DNA of 28,504 nt from Clostridiales bacterium UBA1390 (GTDB lineage: Bacteria; Bacillota; Clostridia; Lachnospirales; Bianqueaceae): assembly GCA_002305315.1 (NCBI GenBank), contig DBQQ01000019.1:1-28504 (forward strand). Direction: 5' to 3'. The notes beneath the pieces were generated by a model. It was not told where the DNA came from. It was given only the letters and a program-made list of their open reading frames with translations, and did not search any database. This document shows positions 7,073-14,982 of the stretch, one piece after another (the first letter of the stretch is position 1; each line of letters starts with the position of its first letter). The position numbers and the translations under genes were made by a program.

Positions 7073-8524
7073 TTGAGACTACTGGATTATCTGAATGATT
7101 ATGCCGACCAGGATATTTACCCAATGCACATGCCTGGTCACAAGAGAAACTTTGACTTTTTAGACGGTGTCAGCCCATATCGCATCGACATCACCGAAGT
7201 GGCAGGCAGTGATAACCTGCATGATTCCAACGGGATTCTGAAAGAATCCATGGATATGGCTGCCAGACTCTTCGACAGTTACCGCTGCTGGTATCTGATC
7301 AATGGCAGCACCTGCGGCCTGATTTCCGCGATCTTTGCGTTGGCTCGCCGCGGCGACAAGATCCTGATGGCCAGAAACTGCCATAAATCCATCTACAACG
7401 CCGTACACATCTGCGGACTACATCCGATCTATCTGTTCCCGCCGGTAGACCCGGAATTCGGCGTCAACGGCAGCATTTCGCCGCAGCAGGTACAGGATGC
7501 CCTGGAAGAATATCCGGACATCCGTCTAGCGATCATCACTTCGCCCACCTATGACGGCGTCATGTCCGATGTGGCTACGATCAGCCATATCCTGCATGAG
7601 CATAAGATTCCGCTGATTGTGGATGAGGCGCATGGCCCCCATCTGGGATTCCATCCGTCCTTCCCGAAGAGCGCCATCACCGAAGGTGCGGACCTGGTCA
7701 TCCAGAGCATCCATAAGACACTGCCCAGCCCCACCCAGACGGCACTGCTGCATCTGTGCAGCAGCCTGTGGAAGAACCGGGAAAAGCTGCAGGAAATGGA
7801 TCGCCGCATCTCCGATTCCCTGGCCATCTTCGAGAGTACAAGCCCTTCGTATATTCTGATGGCTGCGATTGATAACTGTGTGCATATGCTGAATGATGGA
7901 AAGGAATCCCTGTTCCACGAGTATATCCGGCGAATCAACATGTTCGCCAAGGAGACCCGCGTGCTCAAGCATATCCGCATTCTTTGCAAAGGCACGGACA
8001 GCGTGGAGAACCATCCGCTCTTCTTCGGGTTTGATCCCAGCAAGATCGTGATGAGCATCCGAAATCTGCGGCTTACGAGCGGTGAATTTGAGGAACTGAT
8101 GCTGAAGAAATATAAGATCGAATTGGAAATGATCGCCGCGGATTACGCGTTGGCCCTGACCAGCATCTGCGATACGGACGAAGGTTTTGAGCGTCTGCTG
8201 CACGCGCTGATCGAAATCGATCAGGAGTACGGTTCCGATACGCCCAAGCCATCGGCGCCGCCGCTGGTACAGGAAAGCATGATGAAGATGACCGTCAGCG
8301 CTGCCAAAGATATGCCGGATGAGGCGGTTCGTTTCTCGGACAGCGCGGGGCGTATCTCGCGGGAGATCGTGTTCGCCTATCCGCCTGGCATTCCGTTGAT
8401 TGTGCCCGGAGAAGAGATCACCGAGCAGATCATCGCCAATATTCAGGATCTATGTGCGAATGGCATCACAGTCAAGAGTACCTTTGGCACGCTTCCAAAG
8501 GTCATTCATGTCGTGGAAGTGTAA
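7073..8524 (+). CDS. Orn/Lys/Arg decarboxylase-family PLP enzyme
   Basis: A fold-type I PLP enzyme of the Orn/Lys/Arg decarboxylase major-domain family (the SpeA/YaaO-like short group), 483 residues. The start is TTG at 7073, preceded by GGAGGAGGGGG (7054-7064); a TTG at 7052 in the same frame overlaps that binding site and is less likely. Visible motifs are YPMHMPGHKRN near the N terminus, the phosphate-binding NGSTCG (78-83), DEAHGPH (184-190) and the PLP lysine K215 in SIHKTLPS. The C-terminal region has the PPGIPLIVPGE motif. Related enzymes release CO2 from arginine, lysine or ornithine to make polyamines; substrate cannot be fixed from sequence. No other polyamine gene is nearby. Confidence 0.9.
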   Translation: MRLLDYLNDYADQDIYPMHMPGHKRNFDFLDGVSPYRIDITEVAGSDNLHDSNGILKESMDMAARLFDSYRCWYLINGSTCGLISAIFALARRGDKILMARNCHKSIYNAVHICGLHPIYLFPPVDPEFGVNGSISPQQVQDALEEYPDIRLAIITSPTYDGVMSDVATISHILHEHKIPLIVDEAHGPHLGFHPSFPKSAITEGADLVIQSIHKTLPSPTQTALLHLCSSLWKNREKLQEMDRRISDSLAIFESTSPSYILMAAIDNCVHMLNDGKESLFHEYIRRINMFAKETRVLKHIRILCKGTDSVENHPLFFGFDPSKIVMSIRNLRLTSGEFEELMLKKYKIELEMIAADYALALTSICDTDEGFERLLHALIEIDQEYGSDTPKPSAPPLVQESMMKMTVSAAKDMPDEAVRFSDSAGRISREIVFAYPPGIPLIVPGEEITEQIIANIQDLCANGITVKSTFGTLPKVIHVVEV

Positions 8525-8538
8525 TTCCAAGAAACCCA

Positions 8539-8567
8539 TTGACAGCCGTCGGGGAATCCGATATAAT
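8539..8567 (+). promoter_or_regulatory. Consensus promoter of the SCIFF locus
   Basis: A perfect TTGACA (8539-8544) and a perfect TATAAT (8562-8567) with a 17-base spacer. It is the strongest promoter in the window, suggesting high expression of the precursor peptide. It begins 15 bases after the decarboxylase stop. Confidence 0.93.
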
Positions 8568-8573
8568 AAGGAT

Positions 8574-8592
8574 AGTCTGACAGGGTCAGATT
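8574..8592 (+). promoter_or_regulatory. Stem-loop at the 5' end of the SCIFF mRNA
   Basis: TCTGAC-AGG-GTCAGA forms a six-pair hairpin, extendable by a G-U and an A-U pair, followed by TTTTG. It coincides with the expected transcription start near 8574. It may stabilise the message or act as an early pause or attenuator; neither is shown. Confidence 0.55.
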
Positions 8593-8632
8593 TTGTTGTG
8601 TGTAGTTCAATTTCGAAAGAAGGTGTTTTTTT

Positions 8633-8785
8633 ATGAAGAGAATTCAGACTCTGGATACCAGAAACCTGGCTCAATCCGTGAATCACGGCGGTTGTGGCGA
8701 ATGCCAGACTTCTTGTCAGTCCGCCTGCAAGACTTCCTGCGGTATCGCGAATCAGCAGTGCGAACAGATGAAGGAAAATCAGTAA
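8633..8785 (+). CDS. scfA: SCIFF (six cysteines in forty-five) ranthipeptide precursor
   Basis: A 50-residue peptide containing CGECQTSCQSACKTSC, the hallmark of the SCIFF family. The six cysteines are C21, C24, C28, C32, C36 and C43, all within 23 residues. The leader MKRIQTLDTRNLAQ fits the family. The ATG has GAAAGAAGG about nine bases upstream. SCIFF peptides are substrates of a radical-SAM maturase that makes thioether crosslinks; the maturase gene follows. Typical members, from memory, have SCTVGNQ after the fourth Cys pair, with a crosslink from C32 to T37. Here the sequence is SCGIANQ, so position 37 is Gly and the only threonines near the Cys block are T26 and T34. Roles reported for related peptides concern cell-cell signalling; the role here is unknown. 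Confidence 0.96.
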   Translation: MKRIQTLDTRNLAQSVNHGGCGECQTSCQSACKTSCGIANQQCEQMKENQ

Positions 8786-8802
8786 TATCGGTTGACCAAA
8801 GC

Positions 8803-8862
8803 GCTGTATGAACGCAGGATCCGCTGTCTATCTAAGCTCCTGTTTTCATACAGCCTTTTTTT
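8803..8862 (+). terminator. Terminator or attenuator between SCIFF precursor and maturase
   Basis: GCTGTATGAA (8803-8812) pairs perfectly with TTCATACAGC (8845-8854), enclosing a 32-base loop and followed by C and seven T. It lies just after the precursor stop and before the maturase gene, where no separate promoter is evident. Partial read-through would give much precursor mRNA and less maturase mRNA. Confidence 0.75.
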
Positions 8863-8898
8863 GCTTCATTATAACGGAGAGGGGAATGAATACCGTTC

Positions 8899-10305
8899 AT
8901 GGTACATCAATATAAGAATAACGGATACAATATTGTCCTGGATGCCAACAGCGGCAGCGTTCATGTCGTGGATGACGTAGCCTATGATATCATCGCGCTC
9001 TATGAGGATCATACGCCGCAGGAGATCACGGCTGCCATTCTGGAGAAATATGCCGATCAGCCCGATGTGACGGAAACAGAGATTCAGGAGACGCTGCGTG
9101 ATATCGAACAGCTCAAGAAGGATGGGCGGCTGTTCTCTGAGGATACCTATGAAAATCTGGCCTGGGATTTCAAGAATCGTTCCACGGTCATCAAGGCTCT
9201 CTGTCTGCATATCGCCCACGACTGTAATCTTGCCTGCAAATACTGTTTTGCCGGCAAAGGCGAGTACTGCGGCGATAAAGCGCTGATGAGCTTCGAAGTC
9301 GGCAAGCAGGCGTTGGATTTTCTGATCGCAAACTCGGGTACCCGGCATAACCTGGAAGTGGACTTCTTCGGCGGCGAGCCTCTGATGAACTTCGACGTCG
9401 TCAAGCAGCTGGTGGCCTACGCCCGTGAGCAGGAGAAGATCCACAACAAAAACTTCCGGTTTACATTGACGACCAATGGCGTACTTCTGACGGATGAAGT
9501 CATGGAGTTTGCCAACAAAGAAATGTATAATGTGGTGCTCAGCCTGGATGGCCGCAAGGAAACCAATGACCGTCTGCGGGTCACCCGCAATGGCAAGGGC
9601 AGTTATGATATGATCGTGCCTCGTTTTCAGAAGATGGCCGAGCTGCGTCATCAGGAAGGGTATTATGTGCGGGGTACTTATACCCATTATAATACTGATT
9701 TTGCCAAGGATATCCTGCATATCGCAGACCTGGGCTTCAAACAGCTGGCCATGGAGCCCGTCGTGGCCGATCCGAAGGAGGATTATGCCCTCAAGGAGGA
9801 GGACCTGCCGGTACTCTTAGAGCAGTACGATATCCTGGCCCAGGAGATGCTGCGCCGTTCCCGCAAGGGCAATGGCTTCACCTTCTTTCACTATATGATT
9901 GACCTGGCCGGGGGTCCCTGCATCTACAAGCGTATCTCCGGTTGCGGCGTAGGCACGGAGTACATGGCCGTGACACCCTGGGGAGATCTGTACCCTTGTC
10001 ACCAGTTTGTCGGCAACGAAAAATTCAAACTGGGCGATGTATTCCATGGCATTCAGAACACCGAACTGCGGGATGAGTTCAAGCTCTGCAACGTGTATGC
10101 CCGCAAGGAATGTCACGATTGCTTTGCCAAAATGTTCTGCAGCGGCGGCTGTACTGCCAATGCCTATCACGCTACCGGTTCCCTGACCGGTACCTATCAG
10201 CTGGGCTGCGATCTTCATCGTAAGCGTATTGAGTGCGCCATCATGCTGAAGGTAGCAGAAGCCATGGATCAGGAGTCCAATACAAATGAAGAACATTCAC
10301 TATAA
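8899..10305 (+). CDS. scfB: Radical-SAM SCIFF peptide maturase
   Basis: The thioether-forming maturase of the SCIFF peptide, 468 residues. Residues 1-90 form the peptide-recognition region (HQYKNNGYNIVLDANSGSVH is typical of the family). The SAM-binding cluster is C109-x3-C113-x2-C116 in CNLACKYC, followed by FFGGEP (156-161). The SPASM region carries auxiliary-cluster cysteines C349, C367, C397, C405, C408, C414, C418 and C437. All family landmarks are present, so it should be active. The start at 8899 is fixed by an in-frame stop at 8887; the GGAGAGGGG binding site is 14 bases away, farther than usual, and a nine-codon open frame at 8886-8915 overlaps the start. The 3' end overlaps the permease gene by 20 bases. 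Confidence 0.96.
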   Translation: MVHQYKNNGYNIVLDANSGSVHVVDDVAYDIIALYEDHTPQEITAAILEKYADQPDVTETEIQETLRDIEQLKKDGRLFSEDTYENLAWDFKNRSTVIKALCLHIAHDCNLACKYCFAGKGEYCGDKALMSFEVGKQALDFLIANSGTRHNLEVDFFGGEPLMNFDVVKQLVAYAREQEKIHNKNFRFTLTTNGVLLTDEVMEFANKEMYNVVLSLDGRKETNDRLRVTRNGKGSYDMIVPRFQKMAELRHQEGYYVRGTYTHYNTDFAKDILHIADLGFKQLAMEPVVADPKEDYALKEEDLPVLLEQYDILAQEMLRRSRKGNGFTFFHYMIDLAGGPCIYKRISGCGVGTEYMAVTPWGDLYPCHQFVGNEKFKLGDVFHGIQNTELRDEFKLCNVYARKECHDCFAKMFCSGGCTANAYHATGSLTGTYQLGCDLHRKRIECAIMLKVAEAMDQESNTNEEHSL

Positions 10306-11470
10306 ATCTCTCATCAAGATCGCGGTTGTGGCAGTCATCGCCTGCCTGGCCGTGATCTATTTTAATACTATTATCGATCTTATCAGCTTATTTCTCAATG
10401 TCAGCTTCCCGCTGATCCTAGGCGCCATCATGGCCTTTATCCTCGATATTCCGCTGCGCCGCCTGGAATCCATTTACTTTCCTAAGAGTCAGAACAAATG
10501 GATCAAGCGTACACGTCGTCCTGTCTGCATTGTGCTGGCCTTTGTCGTATTGGCACTGATCATCCTGCTCATCGTATGGATTGTCATCCCGGAGATGATC
10601 TCTTGTTTCCAGTTCATTGCAGAGGCCTTTCCGCCTCTCTTTGAGCATGCCACACAATGGCTTTCGGGAAATTTCGAGAATGTCCCCATGATTCAGAACA
10701 TGCTGGATACGATCAACGTAGATTGGGACGCCTTGTTTTCTAATATCATGTCCGGTTTTGTTTCTGGAGCCGGCGGGGTCTTCAGCTCTGTGTTCAACAC
10801 CCTAATCAGTATCGTGAATGGCGTCGTACAGACTTTCATCGCCTTCATTTTTGCCATCTACATTGTGGCAAACAAAGAAAAACTGAAGCGGCAGGCCACC
10901 CATCTGATGGAAGCCTATATGCGTCCGGCCTGGAAAAATAAGATCGTATCCGTACTGCAGCTTTCGAACAGCACCTTCTCCAGTTACTTTGCCGGTCAGT
11001 GTATCGAAGCGCTGATCTTTGGGACGCTCTGTTTCATCGGCATGCAGATCTTCCGGTTCCCCTACTCGCTGACGATCAGCATCCTGATCGGCGTCACTGC
11101 TCTGATTCCACTGGTGGGCGCCTTCATCGGCGCTGCCATCGGCGCTGTCATGATTCTTACCGTCAGTCCATTGCAGATGCTGTTCTTCCTGATTTTCATC
11201 ATCGTTTTGCAGCAGATCGAGGGAAATATGATCTTCCCCCGTGTCGTCGGTACCGCTGTAAGTCTGCCCGGCCTCTGGACGCTGGCGGCAGTCACTCTGG
11301 GTGGTGGTCTGTTCGGCATCCTGGGGATCTTTATCTGCGTGCCCGCCACATCTGTACTTTATCAGCTGGTAGGTACAAATATGCGCAAACGCCTGGCTTC
11401 TCAAAAAAAAGAAGCGTCTTCTTCTGAGACTGCATCGGATGATGCCAAGTCGCCTGAAGAAGACACTTGA
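10286..11470 (+). CDS. AI-2E family (PerM/YtvI-like) membrane permease
   Basis: A 394-residue polytopic membrane protein of the AI-2E transporter family. Hydrophobic segments near residues 8-28, 32-52 and 72-95 precede a soluble loop (about 100-150). Further segments follow through the C-terminal half, including the family-like stretch GVTALIPLVGAFIGAAIGA and FPRVVGTAVSLPGLW. The last 25 residues are hydrophilic. Members export or exchange small molecules, in some cases Na+/H+ or the AI-2 signal; substrate is unknown here. Its start lies inside the maturase gene with GGAG nearby, so the two are translationally linked. Whether it exports the SCIFF product is speculation. Confidence 0.9.
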   Translation: MKNIHYKSLIKIAVVAVIACLAVIYFNTIIDLISLFLNVSFPLILGAIMAFILDIPLRRLESIYFPKSQNKWIKRTRRPVCIVLAFVVLALIILLIVWIVIPEMISCFQFIAEAFPPLFEHATQWLSGNFENVPMIQNMLDTINVDWDALFSNIMSGFVSGAGGVFSSVFNTLISIVNGVVQTFIAFIFAIYIVANKEKLKRQATHLMEAYMRPAWKNKIVSVLQLSNSTFSSYFAGQCIEALIFGTLCFIGMQIFRFPYSLTISILIGVTALIPLVGAFIGAAIGAVMILTVSPLQMLFFLIFIIVLQQIEGNMIFPRVVGTAVSLPGLWTLAAVTLGGGLFGILGIFICVPATSVLYQLVGTNMRKRLASQKKEASSSETASDDAKSPEEDT

Positions 11471-11491
11471 TTTCGCGTATACCCCTGCTCT

Positions 11492-11515
11492 TGCTATAAT
11501 ATACTGTTCTATAGC
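11492..11515 (+). promoter_or_regulatory. Extended -10 promoter of tspO with overlapping inverted repeat
   Basis: TGCTATAAT (11492-11500) is an extended -10 element; no convincing -35 is seen at 17 bases. A seven-base inverted repeat TGCTATA (11492-11498) / TATAGCA (11510-11516) brackets the expected start near 11507 and could be an operator. Confidence 0.6.
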
Positions 11516-11531
11516 ATAGCGAGGTGATCTT

Positions 11532-12002
11532 ATGAAACAAGACCGGTGGAAACTCTATATTGGCTTTTGTCTATTCCCGTTAGCGATCGGGGCGTTATCT
11601 GCTCTGCTGAGCAGCAGCGGCATGTCTCAGTATGACATGCTCACACCGCCTCCCCTATCGCCGCCGGGAATTCTTTTTCCTATCGTATGGACCGTTCTTT
11701 TTCTTCTGATGGGCATTGGCTCTGCCCGTGTCTACGAAAAACGCTGTCAGGGCTGCCCCAATGCTCTGCAAGTCTACAGCATCCAACTGGCACTGAACTT
11801 CTTCTGGAGTATCTTCTTTTTCAGCTTCCAGTGGCGGTTCTTTGCCTTTCTCTGGCTCCTGCTGCTTTTGGGCGCAGTCCTGAGCATGATTCGCTGTTTT
11901 TACCGGGTGGACCGGCTATCCGCGTACCTGCAGATCCCCTACGTCTTCTGGGTCCTTTTCGCCGGCTACCTGAATCTGGGATTTGCGCTTCTCAATCCGT
12001 AA
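11532..12002 (+). CDS. tspO: TspO/MBR (peripheral benzodiazepine receptor-like) membrane protein
   Basis: A 156-residue protein of five hydrophobic segments, the normal size and topology for TspO/MBR. The N-terminal half has the family stretch PPLSPPGILFPIVWTVLFLL; the third segment has LQLALNFFWSIFFF-like residues (IQLALNFFWSIFFF), and the last has YLQIPYVFWVLFAGYLN, both family signatures. TspO proteins bind porphyrins and other tetrapyrroles and have stress or transport roles; the bacterial function varies. GAGGTGAT precedes the ATG. The final 11 bases overlap the convergent glycosidase gene and no terminator lies between them. Confidence 0.95.
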   Translation: MKQDRWKLYIGFCLFPLAIGALSALLSSSGMSQYDMLTPPPLSPPGILFPIVWTVLFLLMGIGSARVYEKRCQGCPNALQVYSIQLALNFFWSIFFFSFQWRFFAFLWLLLLLGAVLSMIRCFYRVDRLSAYLQIPYVFWVLFAGYLNLGFALLNP

Positions 12003-14982
12003 CCTGATGCGTATACATGCGAATCGAATTTCCATCCTCCTCCTGTACCATACACAGGAACTGCCATCCGTATCGTTCATAGAAGGAAGTATGATCCGTG
12101 ATCAGATATAACGTATCCACACCCTTTTGATGCATGTCTTCCGTCACATGCGCCAGGAGCTGTCCGGCGATACCGCGGTTCCGCCATTCTTTCTCCACGT
12201 AGAGCGCACATACGTTAGGCGTGAGATCTTTGCGGTCATGGAAGTCATTCTCGATCACGCCCACTCCCGCAATGATCTCTCCCTGATAGGGAAGAATATA
12301 CCACTGTGGCACCGCTTGCCCGCCCCGAATACATTCCTCCATGCTTTTTGCATATTCTTCCTGGGGCACGCCCCATTTCTCGTGAAACCACGCGGACGCC
12401 TTCTCCTTCCATGCAGGCTCATCGTGCAGGCTGAGGATACGCCGTGCAAACCGAAGGCGTGGCGCCGCCAATAGCCCTGTCGGGCCCATGGGATGATGTG
12501 TGGATACTGGATCCCGCAGACTCCAAAACAGCGTGTTCGTGACTTCGATGCGGAGAACATTCCTGCCCGGCACCACAGAGTCGCCGATCCTCTTCTCCGT
12601 CATTCCTCGAAAACAGAAGCCCACATCCTGTCCATTAATCAGAACTCGCGCCGTATCACAAAATGCCGGCAGGATCAGCGTGATGTCCCAGAACGGCGTA
12701 TCTATCTGATATTCTGTCTCATAGGCGATGGTGCCGGAAAACCTGGGTAGGTTCTCGGCTCCATTGATATTCGGGAAGTCTTCCCCCGGCGCCAGCGTCT
12801 TCCACTCATGAAATCCTTCTTCATCGTATCCCTTCAGCTCAATCCGCCAGGCACACGCTAATGTCTCTGTCCGGATCTCCGCAGCTGGAGAAAGCTCCGT
12901 TTTTTGTTTCTCCGGCAGACATATCCAGGTCCTCGTTTGTCCTGGTTCCAGGCAAAGCAGGGCTTTTTTCTGTCTTATGGGAATCCTGCCAAACACATCT
13001 TCCATGCCATCATACTCTACCCACTCTCCCGTCTCCTCCGGCAGACGGACCTCTGTTTCCAGGGTATGCAACGGATCTTCGTTCATCCACAGATAGATCA
13101 GCCCTTCCGCTTTCCGGTAGCGATACAACCGCAGATAGGGCACCTTCTTCTCTATATGGCTGTCCGCCGCAAAGCAGCCTGCGATCTGTTCCAGGGGAAC
13201 CACCCGCACCGAATCTTGAAAGACCTTCGGCAGCTCCTCTCCGACGATCAGGCCCTCCGGCAGCGCATCGATACAATACACCGGCACCCCTTTTTCCGCC
13301 AGTTCGCCTGCCTTTTGCGCACTCTTTCCATCGATCCACTGAAAATACGGAAGAATGAGCGCAGGATAGGTGACTTCGCCGATTCGCATCCTACCGCCAT
13401 CGGCCGTCGCACGCCACAGATCATCCTCGGAGATTACATCATAATCGAGCTGCGCCTCCATCAGCATTCTCCCCGGTTTATGAAAGGGCATGGTGCTGCC
13501 GCCACTCCACTCTGCCTGCACGTGATACAGGATCGCCGCATCCGCCTGATGAATTCCATCGGAAAAAACGCGGCACATACGATTTGTATATTTCGTCAAC
13601 ATTTTGAATGCTTCAAACTGCGGGTTCCGTCCTCTGGCATAGAAGTGCGGAGGACAGTCCGGATCCGGAAACATCACGGAAAACGCATGGGGTACGAAAT
13701 GATTAATCCCTCGCACCAGCATATGATCCACGAGCCATTTCATATCGGATACGCCGAATCCCCAGCCATAATTGCCAAAAATCTCACATAGCGCTCTCCC
13801 TTTCTTCCGGGGATCCAAATGAGCCGCGGAGGCTCCCAGCTTTGCCAGTCCAAAATGGAAGAATTCTCCGTCCTCTTCCCCTGCGATCCAGCGATGAACC
13901 GGCTCCCGAAATCCCGGCATGATCTGAAAATGTACGACATCCACGCCGCTCATATGCTGTCCGGACTGCTCTCGAAAATAGTGACCGCAGCCACAGCCTA
14001 ACCTCGTATGAGAACCGGCATCCTCCAGAATATGGCCGATATACTCGACTCCGTGCGCCTCACACCAGGATCGGATCTGCCCGGTAAAACACTTCCCGAC
14101 CAGCCGCGTCACCTCGTCCATATAGCCATTGCGGTACTCTTTTGTATGTTTTCCCGCTTCATACCACAGGCCCACTAACGCCTGCGGCCAGGCCTCTCCC
14201 CAGCGCTTCTTCAGGGACTTTGCCAATTCTTCACTCCATGGCAGCCTCACATCGGCTTTTCCCAGCTTTTCCTCGAATCCATAACCCGGGACATTCCCGA
14301 GTTCCGGTTCATCCGAAAAGAAACCGGCGATGGTCTGCCCGAATTCTGCCGCATAATGGGCGTAATGGGGCTCATAGACCGTATCCAAAAGCACCTTTAC
14401 AGACTCCTCGTCGATCAGGTTCATATAGCGCTCCCGTCCGCCTCCCTGCTGGGTTCTGTAGAAAAAGAAGACTCTCCAGTACCCTTCCGGCAGTGTCAGA
14501 TACAGGATCCCATCTGTGATCTTGGCTGTGCATTCTACGGCGCCTTCCATCTGCACAGCCGTCGTCTGCTGATCCGGTTTGGGATACGCTACCGCCGCCA
14601 GAAGATGACCATCTCTGCCCAGGAAGGGCTGCATGAAAAATGCCTGTTCCACTCCGCTTCCGATGACATCCACATGGCGTTCCGCCAAGTACCACTTAGC
14701 TTTTTCCCGTTCTCGCTCCTCGTAGGCTCCCGCCGCATATCCCGTGGGAAAGTGCGCATCGTCTAAAATCCATACGCGCATATCATGCTTCTTTGCCTCA
14801 GCCAGCACCGCGTCCATTGTCTGCCACCATCCCGGTCCCAGGAAATCTGGATGCGGCCTGGACTCCACACAGAACGCCCCGATCCCACAGGACGCGATCT
14901 GACGGATCTCCTCGCGCACTGCTTCCTCATCCTCTCCCTTGAGCCATAAAAACGGGAGAATGTAATCCTCATTCTTTCTCAT
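11992..14982 (-). CDS. Glycosidase-like protein (GH106/GH2-like) fused to a C-terminal GNAT acetyltransferase
   Basis: One uninterrupted 996-residue frame. The N-terminal part resembles large clostridial glycosidases related to the GH106 rhamnosidase group: WILDDAHFPTGYAAG (71-85), an acidic motif FSDEPEL (222-228), then a galactose-binding-like beta domain ending in HHPMGPTGLLAAPRLR. Residues about 847-996 are a GNAT domain with ALYVEKEWRNRGIAGQLL (acetyl-CoA loop at about 934-940) and DHTSFYERYGW near the end. That domain normally occurs as a separate protein, so this is a fusion. There is no signal peptide; it should act in the cytoplasm. The start overlaps the esterase gene by 14 bases, with GAGGAG eight bases before the ATG. 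Substrate is not predictable; the GH family is a moderate-confidence call, the GNAT domain a strong one. Confidence 0.88.
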   Translation of the reverse strand: MRKNEDYILPFLWLKGEDEEAVREEIRQIASCGIGAFCVESRPHPDFLGPGWWQTMDAVLAEAKKHDMRVWILDDAHFPTGYAAGAYEEREREKAKWYLAERHVDVIGSGVEQAFFMQPFLGRDGHLLAAVAYPKPDQQTTAVQMEGAVECTAKITDGILYLTLPEGYWRVFFFYRTQQGGGRERYMNLIDEESVKVLLDTVYEPHYAHYAAEFGQTIAGFFSDEPELGNVPGYGFEEKLGKADVRLPWSEELAKSLKKRWGEAWPQALVGLWYEAGKHTKEYRNGYMDEVTRLVGKCFTGQIRSWCEAHGVEYIGHILEDAGSHTRLGCGCGHYFREQSGQHMSGVDVVHFQIMPGFREPVHRWIAGEEDGEFFHFGLAKLGASAAHLDPRKKGRALCEIFGNYGWGFGVSDMKWLVDHMLVRGINHFVPHAFSVMFPDPDCPPHFYARGRNPQFEAFKMLTKYTNRMCRVFSDGIHQADAAILYHVQAEWSGGSTMPFHKPGRMLMEAQLDYDVISEDDLWRATADGGRMRIGEVTYPALILPYFQWIDGKSAQKAGELAEKGVPVYCIDALPEGLIVGEELPKVFQDSVRVVPLEQIAGCFAADSHIEKKVPYLRLYRYRKAEGLIYLWMNEDPLHTLETEVRLPEETGEWVEYDGMEDVFGRIPIRQKKALLCLEPGQTRTWICLPEKQKTELSPAAEIRTETLACAWRIELKGYDEEGFHEWKTLAPGEDFPNINGAENLPRFSGTIAYETEYQIDTPFWDITLILPAFCDTARVLINGQDVGFCFRGMTEKRIGDSVVPGRNVLRIEVTNTLFWSLRDPVSTHHPMGPTGLLAAPRLRFARRILSLHDEPAWKEKASAWFHEKWGVPQEEYAKSMEECIRGGQAVPQWYILPYQGEIIAGVGVIENDFHDRKDLTPNVCALYVEKEWRNRGIAGQLLAHVTEDMHQKGVDTLYLITDHTSFYERYGWQFLCMVQEEDGNSIRMYTHQVTD

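Noticed and set aside
8886..8915. Nine-codon frame as a functional leader peptide gene
   Set aside because: Too short to support as a gene; kept only as an observation about the scfB start.
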